NCBI GenBank assembly: GCA_035565355.1
Contig: DATMSM010000007.1
Span: 1 to 21,528, forward strand
From: Ga0074130 sp035565355
Lineage (GTDB): Bacteria; Pseudomonadota; Gammaproteobacteria; Burkholderiales; Rhodocyclaceae
Direction of reading: 5' to 3'
DNA: 21,528 bases
Under the pieces are notes generated by a model. The model had not been told where the DNA came from. It made no database searches and was given only the letters and a program-made list of their open reading frames with translations. This document shows positions 16,536-21,528 of the stretch, piece after piece. Position 1 is the first letter of the stretch; each line of letters starts with the position of its first letter. The position numbers were made by a program, and so were the translations under genes.

Positions 16536-17018
16536 TCAGGCGGTAGCCGCCCCTGCCCTGACTGCACGTTCATCGCGCAATACCGTAGTGCAGGGAACAT
16601 TGTTCTCGGGATGGCGATGCTGCTCGGCCACCAGATCAGCCAGGCTGACCGAACGCAGATACTCGTTCATCTTGATATTGAGATTGGTCCACAGCGTATG
16701 CGTCATGCAGGTGCGATCGTCGAGGCAATTCTTCTTGCCGCCGCACTGGGTTGCATCCAGTGGCTCGTCCACCGCATGCACAATATCGGCGACGGAGAGT
16801 TCCTCCATCGGTCTGGCCAGACAATAGCCGCCACCCGGCCCGCGCACGCTGGCCACTAAGGCATGACGACGCAACTTGCCGAAAAGCTGCTCGAGATAGG
16901 AGAGGGAAATACGCTGGCGCTCGCTTATGCCGGCGAGCGTGACCGGCCCCTCATGCTGGCGCATGGCGAGGTCTATCATGGCGGTCACGGCAAAACGGCC
17001 CTTGGTGGTCAAACGCAT
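16536..17018 (-). CDS. iscR: Rrf2-family Fe-S regulator IscR
   Basis: A 160-residue transcription factor. The N-terminal winged helix (MRLTTKGRFAVTAMIDLA, then ISLSYLEQLF and VRGPGGGYCLAR) binds DNA. The [2Fe-2S] ligands are Cys92, Cys98 and Cys104 with His107, the canonical IscR set. Holo-IscR represses isc genes through type-1 sites and releases them when clusters are scarce; apo-IscR acts at type-2 sites. AGGAG lies about 7 nt upstream of the ATG. It is the first gene of the operon, and two type-1-like sites overlap its promoter, which fits autoregulation. Confidence 0.97.
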   Translation of the reverse strand: MRLTTKGRFAVTAMIDLAMRQHEGPVTLAGISERQRISLSYLEQLFGKLRRHALVASVRGPGGGYCLARPMEELSVADIVHAVDEPLDATQCGGKKNCLDDRTCMTHTLWTNLNIKMNEYLRSVSLADLVAEQHRHPENNVPCTTVLRDERAVRAGAATA

Positions 17019-17163
17019 GTTCTGACTCCTGTCGGGCGCGCAATAAACGACTGCGCGCTAGCTGTATATGACTACGGGGTTCCGCCAGACAAGCCCTCAA
17101 AGGCATGAATTACTTACAAAAACTGCTTATGCAAGCCCTGACAAAACTAATACCCGATAGTTT
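17019..17163 (-). other. iscR leader (predicted 5' untranslated region)
   Basis: Given the predicted promoter at 17170-17198, transcription would start near 17163, leaving about 145 nt before iscR. The leader holds two copies of AGGGCTTG on the minus strand. It also holds a GCGCGC/GCGCGC stem (17036-17041 with 17053-17058, 11-nt loop) ending five bases before the AGGAG ribosome site (17026-17030). The start point is inferred, not observed. Confidence 0.45.
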
Positions 17164-17174
17164 CAGTCAACTAT
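17150..17174 (-). promoter_or_regulatory. Type-1 IscR-like binding site, promoter-proximal
   Basis: On the minus strand the 25 bp begin ATAGTTGACT, pass through GAAAC and end TATCGGGTAT. By eye this matches the type-1 IscR consensus established in E. coli at 23 of 25 positions. It overlaps the predicted -10 hexamer and the start point, so bound holo-IscR would block RNA polymerase. Confidence 0.8.
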
Positions 17175-17198
17175 ACAGTTCCCGACCAAATCAGTCAA
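17170..17198 (-). promoter_or_regulatory. Predicted sigma70 promoter of the isc operon
   Basis: On the minus strand, TTGACT (17193-17198) and TATAGT (17170-17175) are separated by exactly 17 bp. Each differs from consensus by one base. The -35 lies within the last codons of cysE. Both hexamers are covered by the two IscR-like sites. Confidence 0.8.
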
Positions 17199-17202
17199 CT
17201 AT
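17178..17202 (-). promoter_or_regulatory. Type-1 IscR-like binding site, promoter-distal
   Basis: The 25 bp begin ATAGTTGACT, then GATTT, and end GGTCGGGAAC on the minus strand, about 22 of 25 matches to the type-1 consensus by eye. It covers the -35 hexamer and extends 12 bp into the cysE coding end. Its centre is 28 bp from the centre of the other site. Confidence 0.72.
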
Positions 17203-17943
17203 CTTGCCCAGGTAATTGGGATCGAACTTGTCCGCCATGGCGCGCTCATCCTCGACCGCCACACCGGCCTTCTCGAGCTGCGCAAGCAGGCTTTCGATGC
17301 GCTTGTCGGTCTGCACGGCATGGTCGAGCAGACCATGGATAGCCTTGGCCAACGGGTCATCCTGGTTGCTGGTGACCGCGTAGGCGGAAAAGCCCATGGT
17401 CTCGGCCTTCTGCTCGCGCGCCTGATCCTTCTCCGCATCGATCACGCGGGCGGGAATCCCGACTGCCGTGGCACCGGCCGGCACATCGCGCACCACAACC
17501 GCATTGGAGCCCACCTTGGCGCCCTCATGCAGGGTAATCGGCCCGAGAATCTTGGCGCCGGCACCAATCACCACACCGGCCTTGAGGGTCGGGTGGCGCT
17601 TGCCCTTGTTCCATGAGGTGCCCCCCAGGGTGACGCCGTGATAAAGCGTCACGTCGTCGCAGATCTCCGCGGTCTCGCCAATCACGACGCCCATGCCATG
17701 GTCGATGAAGACGCGGCGGCCGATAGTGGCGCCGGGATGGATCTCGATGCCGGTCAGCCAGCGCGTCATGTGCGAGGTAAAGCGTGCCAGCCAGCGCAGG
17801 CCATGCCCCCAGAACCAGTGTGCCAGGCGGTGTAGCGTCAGTGCATGCAGGCCCGGATAGCAGGTCAGGACTTCCCAGGTCGAACGCGCCGCGGGGTCGC
17901 GGGCAAACACGCTGGCAATATCCTCGCGCAATTGACTGAACAT
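17191..17943 (-). CDS. cysE: Serine O-acetyltransferase CysE
   Basis: A 250-residue left-handed beta-helix acetyltransferase that makes O-acetylserine from serine and acetyl-CoA, the committed step of cysteine synthesis. The core GIEIHPGATIGRRVFIDHGM (65-84), VIGETAEI and YHGVTLGGT are diagnostic, with hexapeptide repeats continuing to about residue 170. Active-site histidines are expected at His82 and His102. It lacks the long N-terminal extension of E. coli CysE but has an ~80-residue helical C-terminal extension ending YLGKIVD, so the usual C-terminal Ile that docks CysK is not last. GGAG precedes the ATG. Placement beside isc links cysteine supply to sulfur mobilisation. Confidence 0.94.
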   Translation of the reverse strand: MFSQLREDIASVFARDPAARSTWEVLTCYPGLHALTLHRLAHWFWGHGLRWLARFTSHMTRWLTGIEIHPGATIGRRVFIDHGMGVVIGETAEICDDVTLYHGVTLGGTSWNKGKRHPTLKAGVVIGAGAKILGPITLHEGAKVGSNAVVVRDVPAGATAVGIPARVIDAEKDQAREQKAETMGFSAYAVTSNQDDPLAKAIHGLLDHAVQTDKRIESLLAQLEKAGVAVEDERAMADKFDPNYLGKIVD

Positions 17944-18066
17944 GCTGCTACTCCACTCCTGAAATCGGGATCTATTAGTTGGGGCCGGACGCGGTTTTTT
18001 CTATGCAGACCGGCCGATTACCTTAACACCATCGTCAAGTCCGGGCCGGCGCTTATGCGCTATTTC

Positions 18067-18804
18067 CTATTTGGGCCAGTAGCGGGTGTCCATCAGAGAT
18101 GACAGCAGGCCGCGCAAGATCGCGACCTCCTCCTTTTCCGGCTGGGCGCGCGCAAACAGGCGGCGCAGGCGTGGAATCAGGCGCTTGGGCTGGGCCGGAT
18201 CAAGAAAACCGCTCTTGATCGCTGCCGCTTCAATATGCCCGATCAGGCCTTCGACCTCATCATGCGAAGCGGGAAATCCGGCTTCATGCACGGGCGGCGG
18301 CGCGCCAAGCTCCAGGCCGGCCAAACGCAATTCGTAGCAGAGCACCTGCACGGCGGCGGCCAAGTTGAGGGAACTGTATTCGCTGTTGGCCGGGATCATG
18401 GCCAGGCGCTGACACAGATCGGTTTCCTGGTTCGACAGGCCGGCGGTCTCGTTGCCGAACACAAAGGCAAGCTCGCCCTGCCCCGCGCTCGCCAAGGCTT
18501 CGGGCACGGCATCACGCACCCAGGCAATCGGTGCCGACAAGTCCCGTCGGCGTGCCGTCATAGCCACCGCCAGCATCGTGCCGTGCAGGGCTTCTTCCAG
18601 CGTTTCCACCACCGTTGCCGCCGCCAGTACGTCGTCGGCGCCCGAGGCCATGGCGATCGCCTGCTCTTCGGGCAAATACCGCGGCGAAACCAGGTAGAGG
18701 CGGCTCAGTCCCATGGTTTTCATGGCGCGTGCGGCGGCGCCAATATTGCCGGGGTGACTGGTGCGCGACAGCACGATGCGGATGCGCGAAAGGGAGTCGT
18801 TCAT
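18067..18804 (-). CDS. trmJ: tRNA (cytidine/uridine-2'-O-)-methyltransferase TrmJ
   Basis: A 245-residue SPOUT methyltransferase. It shows motif 1 RTSHPGNIGAAARAMKTMG (14-32), motif 2 VFGNETAGLSNQE (115-127) and the knot motif IPANSEYSSLNLAAAVQVL (137-155). TrmJ adds a 2'-O-methyl group at position 32 of several tRNAs. The C-terminal ~85 residues form the dimer/tRNA-binding extension usual for TrmJ. trmJ commonly precedes iscR or cysE in proteobacteria, which supports orthology. The gap to cysE is 123 bp with no clear terminator, so read-through into cysE is possible. Confidence 0.93.
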   Translation of the reverse strand: MNDSLSRIRIVLSRTSHPGNIGAAARAMKTMGLSRLYLVSPRYLPEEQAIAMASGADDVLAAATVVETLEEALHGTMLAVAMTARRRDLSAPIAWVRDAVPEALASAGQGELAFVFGNETAGLSNQETDLCQRLAMIPANSEYSSLNLAAAVQVLCYELRLAGLELGAPPPVHEAGFPASHDEVEGLIGHIEAAAIKSGFLDPAQPKRLIPRLRRLFARAQPEKEEVAILRGLLSSLMDTRYWPK

Positions 18805-18898
18805 GGGGCTTATCAGTTAAAATGTCGGCATTCAGCAAAGATGGCTTGGTTCAAAAAGCGCCGCCTTTGCATCGTTCCTGCACAAAATACAGAATCCC

Positions 18899-19693
18899 AT
18901 GCACCCGACACTCAATATCGCCATCAAGGCGGCGCGTCGCGCCGGCCAGATCATCAATCGCGCCAGCCTCGATCTGGGCCAGGTCAAGGTCGCCACCAAG
19001 CAGCAGAGCGACTATGTCACCGAAATCGACAAAGCGGCCGAAGCCGCCATCATCGAGGTGTTGAGCGACGCCTATCCGAAGTATGCGATTCTAGCAGAGG
19101 AGTCCGGCTCATCCACTGGCAGCGAGGGCGATTCCGAGTTTCAGTGGATCATCGATCCGCTCGACGGCACCACCAATTTCATCCACGGTTTCCCGCAGTA
19201 CGCGGTCTCCATCGGCCTGGCCCACAATGGCGTCATGCAGCAAGGCGTCGTCTACGACCCGAATCGTAACGAGCTGTTCACCGCCAGCAAGGGCGGCGGC
19301 GCCTTCCTCAATGACAAACGTATCCGCGTCGCCAACCGCACCAAGCTGGCCGACGCGCTGATCGGCACCGGCTTTCCCTATCGCGTCTTTGATACCGTCG
19401 ATCAATATCTGGCCATCTTCAAGGAGCTGACGCAAAAGACCGCCGGCATGCGCCGCCCCGGCGCAGCCTCACTCGATCTGGCCTGGGTCGCCTGCGGCCG
19501 CCTCGACGGCTTCTGGGAATTCGGCCTGTCGCCGTGGGACATGGCGGCCGGCAGCCTGCTCATTACCGAGGCCGGCGGCCTGGTGGGCGACAACCATGGT
19601 GAACAGGATTTTCTGGCCACGGGCAACATGGTGGCCGGCAATCCCAAGGTGTTCGCGCAACTGCTGCAAATCATCAGCCAGCACACACGCTGA
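18899..19693 (+). CDS. suhB: Inositol-1-monophosphatase family protein SuhB
   Basis: A 264-residue Mg-dependent phosphatase. Metal ligands are visible: Glu67 (LAEESG), Asp86 and Asp89 in DPLDGTTNF (86-94), and Asp214 in the C-terminal motif WDMAAG (213-218). SuhB hydrolyses inositol-1-phosphate in vitro and in E. coli also acts as an rRNA antitermination factor. Neighbourhood (divergent from trmJ) is typical. The 94-bp intergenic region must hold both promoters; no confident elements are assigned. After the stop a weak AGCCC/GGGCT stem (19693-19697 with 19705-19709) could be a poor terminator. Confidence 0.94.
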   Translation: MHPTLNIAIKAARRAGQIINRASLDLGQVKVATKQQSDYVTEIDKAAEAAIIEVLSDAYPKYAILAEESGSSTGSEGDSEFQWIIDPLDGTTNFIHGFPQYAVSIGLAHNGVMQQGVVYDPNRNELFTASKGGGAFLNDKRIRVANRTKLADALIGTGFPYRVFDTVDQYLAIFKELTQKTAGMRRPGAASLDLAWVACGRLDGFWEFGLSPWDMAAGSLLITEAGGLVGDNHGEQDFLATGNMVAGNPKVFAQLLQIISQHTR

Positions 19694-19740
19694 GCCCCTG
19701 CCAAGGGCTTGCATTTCTACTAGTTTCTGTAAAGCTGCCT

Positions 19741-19797
19741 TATACTGCGAGCATGCCTGGTGCAGGGTTAGCCGTGCTTAGCCGTAACTGAAACCCT
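19741..19797 (+). promoter_or_regulatory. Upstream region of the chemotaxis receptor gene, with direct repeats
   Basis: TATACT (19741-19746) is a plausible -10, but no good -35 lies at the right distance, and a sigma28-type match is poor. Downstream, TTAGCCGT occurs twice with a 10-bp period (19768-19775 and 19778-19785), flanked by AGGGTT (19764-19769) and AACCCT (19792-19797). This could be an operator or leader structure. Confidence 0.3.
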
Positions 19798-19849
19798 TAC
19801 ACGCGGGCGACAAGCCGAACACTATTCAACAGCGCCTCCGGAGAAAAAC

Positions 19850-21466
19850 ATGTCGATCAGTAAAAAAATAACCTGGATGATCATCCTGCCGATCGTGGCA
19901 CTTGTCATCCTGGGAGCGATCACGATGCGCGGCCAGCACAACATCAATACGATGTTGCAGGAATTGAACAAGAATGTAGTGCCCAGCCTCAAGGCTACGG
20001 CCCTGATCCAGCAGGAAGTTACCGTCATGCATGCGGTTGTTTACCGCCACGTGTTGTCCGAAGACGATGCCGACATGGACAAGCAGGCCGAACGCATTCG
20101 CTCCTTCAAGGGTCGCATCGACGGTCTGCTCGACAAGTACGAGCAGGAGCTCGTTTCCAGTGACGCAGATCGTACCGCCATCAAGGCAGTGCGCGATGGT
20201 TTCGACACCTACAACCAGTTCGCCGAGCAGGTCATGACAGCCTCGCGCAATGGCGACAAGGCCGGCGCCAAGACGCTGATGAGCAAGCAGGCCACACCCA
20301 AGCGCAAAGGCCTGACCGATGCCCTGGAGGCAGTCATCAAGGGCAACGAAGAACTCGCCCAGAGCATCGCCGAGCAAAGCGAAAGTGAATTCACTAAGAC
20401 GATCCGCCTGAGCATCGGCTTCGCCCTTGTCATGATCATCATCGTTGCCGTTGCCGGCTTCATGATCGGCCGTTCCATCACCACCCCGATCACGACCATG
20501 CGCGACTCCCTAGTTGCCACCACGCGCGATCTCGACTTCACGCACCGGGTCAACTACGCGGCGCAGGACGAAATCGGCGACACCATCAAGGCCTACGAAG
20601 GCCTGCTCGGCAAGCTGCAACATAGCTTCCGCGACATTCAAAGCGGTATCGACGGCATCTACACGGCGGCAGCCGGCATGTCCCGCTCTGCCGGCGAAAT
20701 CTCGACCAGCTCCATGACGCAAAGCGATTCCGCCGCCGGCATGGCTGCCAGCATCGAGGAAATGACGGTCAGCGTGAACCACATCGCCACGCGTGCCACC
20801 GAAGTCGGCAACCACGCCTCCAGCTCGGGCAAGGAAGCCGAAAAGGGTGCCGAAGTCATACTCGCCACGGTCGAGCGCATGAATCACATTGCCGACACGG
20901 TGCGCACCTCGGCCGACGCCATCACCAACCTGAAGACGCTGAGCGAAACCATTTCCTCGACCGTCACAGTGATCAAGGAAGTCGCGGACCAGACCAATCT
21001 GCTGGCGCTCAACGCCGCCATCGAAGCTGCCCGCGCGGGCGAACAGGGCCGTGGCTTTGCCGTGGTGGCCGACGAAGTCCGCAAGCTGGCCGAGCGCACT
21101 GCCAAGTCGACGGAAGAGATCGCTTCCCTGCTCGGCCGCGTTCAGGACGGCGCGGTCAACGCGTCACGCAGCATGGATGATGCTGTCGAGGCCGTGACCG
21201 CCGGTGTCGAATCGGCCCGCAGCGCTGGCGACGCGATTGAGCGTATCCAGAACGGCGCCAACGACATGGTCGGCATGGTCGCGGAAATCACCGATGCGGT
21301 GAAGGAACAAAGCGTGGCCTCCACGCATATCGCCCAGGAAGTCGAACGCATTGCGCAGATGGCGGAAGAAAACTCTGCCGAGTCGGCCAATACCGCCGAC
21401 GGCGCCCGTCAGCTCGACGAGATGGCCCTGTCCATCAAGTCCGCGGTCAGCATCTATCGCGTCTAA
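19850..21466 (+). CDS. Methyl-accepting chemotaxis protein
   Basis: A 538-residue chemoreceptor. The order is: short cytoplasmic start (MSISKK); transmembrane helix about 7-26; a helical periplasmic domain about 27-184 of the four-helix-bundle type; transmembrane helix about 187-208; HAMP about 209-262; then the long signalling coiled coil. The hairpin tip, EVADQTNLLALNAAIEAARA followed by GEQGRGFAVVADEVRKLAER (about 377-416), is near identical to the universal CheA/CheW-binding tip. It ends SIKSAVSIYRV without a CheR-docking pentapeptide. GGAG lies about 7 nt before the ATG. The ligand is unknown. No other chemotaxis gene is in the window, so it is an orphan receptor here. Confidence 0.95.
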   Translation: MSISKKITWMIILPIVALVILGAITMRGQHNINTMLQELNKNVVPSLKATALIQQEVTVMHAVVYRHVLSEDDADMDKQAERIRSFKGRIDGLLDKYEQELVSSDADRTAIKAVRDGFDTYNQFAEQVMTASRNGDKAGAKTLMSKQATPKRKGLTDALEAVIKGNEELAQSIAEQSESEFTKTIRLSIGFALVMIIIVAVAGFMIGRSITTPITTMRDSLVATTRDLDFTHRVNYAAQDEIGDTIKAYEGLLGKLQHSFRDIQSGIDGIYTAAAGMSRSAGEISTSSMTQSDSAAGMAASIEEMTVSVNHIATRATEVGNHASSSGKEAEKGAEVILATVERMNHIADTVRTSADAITNLKTLSETISSTVTVIKEVADQTNLLALNAAIEAARAGEQGRGFAVVADEVRKLAERTAKSTEEIASLLGRVQDGAVNASRSMDDAVEAVTAGVESARSAGDAIERIQNGANDMVGMVAEITDAVKEQSVASTHIAQEVERIAQMAEENSAESANTADGARQLDEMALSIKSAVSIYRV

Positions 21467-21470
21467 GGCA

Positions 21471-21528
21471 AATCTGCCGACGTAAAAAAGCCCCGGGCAT
21501 GCCCGGGGCTTTTTTACGTCGGCAGATT
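21471..21528. repeat. Perfect 58-bp palindrome at the window end
   Basis: The 29 bases 21471-21499 are the exact reverse complement of 21500-21528. The core is the terminator hairpin, but symmetry extends through the outer AATCTGCCGACGT/ACGTCGGCAGATT arms to the very last base. Terminators rarely show such long perfect outer arms, so an assembly fold-back is a real possibility. Confidence 0.85.
21484..21515 (+). terminator. Rho-independent terminator after the chemoreceptor gene
   Basis: GCCCCGGG (21490-21497) and CCCGGGGC (21502-21509) form a GC-rich stem with a CATG loop, preceded by A6 and followed by T6. It lies 17 bp after the TAA. The arms continue outward as a longer palindrome reaching the end of the window. 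Confidence 0.9.

Noticed and set aside
17983..18015. GGCCGG/CCGGCC inverted repeat with a run of T between trmJ and cysE, considered as a terminator
   Set aside because: The T-run lies inside the 21-nt loop, not after the stem, and on the wrong strand for trmJ, so it does not form a standard terminator.
18235..19269. Plus-strand frame spanning trmJ and the start of suhB
   Set aside because: It crosses two well-defined genes in a different strand or frame; its composition is that of a shadow.
19731..19758. Possible flagellar sigma28 promoter TAAAGCTG upstream of the chemoreceptor gene
   Set aside because: The spacing is right but the -10 part (GAGCATGC) matches the consensus at only about three of eight positions.

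Overview
The window is about 21.5 kb of GC-rich, gene-dense bacterial DNA. Nearly all genes are housekeeping or accessory chromosomal genes. The gene order suhB / trmJ / cysE / iscR / (extra cysteine desulfurase) / iscS / iscU / iscA / hscB / hscA / fdx / iscX, together with protein sequences typical of that class, points to a betaproteobacterium. Rhodocyclales-like is my best guess, made from memory of gene order and not from a search. I see no tRNA, rRNA, CRISPR array, insertion sequence or phage gene.

Layout. 1-125 is the C-terminal tail of an RlmN/Cfr-family radical SAM methyltransferase. 368-814 (+) is a lipocalin-like protein. 843-5829 (-) is a tightly packed four-gene unit, read right to left: a membrane di-iron fatty acid hydroxylase/sterol desaturase-like protein, a GH3-family acyl-adenylating amino-acid ligase, an enolase-superfamily (dipeptide epimerase-like) enzyme and an RluA-type pseudouridine synthase. 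Adjacent genes abut or overlap. 5919-5944 is a strong hairpin terminator separating this unit from a 1-Cys peroxiredoxin (5962-6600, -). 6746-8212 (-) is a membrane diguanylate cyclase. 8262-8639 is a broken EamA transporter, followed on the minus strand by tatD (8651-9415). 9477-10139 (+) is an unrecognised 220-aa protein whose stop codon abuts the iscX stop.

10140-17018 (-) is a complete ISC iron-sulfur cluster assembly operon. IscR senses cluster status. The desulfurases (IscS plus an extra NifS/IscS-like paralogue) supply sulfur. IscU is the scaffold and IscA a carrier. HscA/HscB transfer the cluster, Fdx supplies electrons and IscX modulates the desulfurase. Upstream of iscR there is a near-consensus sigma70 promoter (17170-17198) overlapped by two tandem type-1 IscR-like sites, indicating feedback repression. 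cysE (cysteine precursor supply) and trmJ lie just upstream on the same strand. suhB (18899-19693, +) is divergent from trmJ. 19850-21466 (+) is a methyl-accepting chemotaxis protein followed by a terminator hairpin.

The most interesting items are: the hydroxylase/GH3/epimerase unit, a plausible undescribed acyl-amino-acid pathway; the tandem IscR sites; the second desulfurase inside the isc operon; a 29-bp palindrome inside hscB; an inverted-repeat-rich block between fdx and iscX; and a perfect 58-bp palindrome ending exactly at the last base of the window, which may be an assembly fold-back. Several long open frames overshoot the likely start codon (hydroxylase, diguanylate cyclase, iscA, iscX); corrected starts are given.
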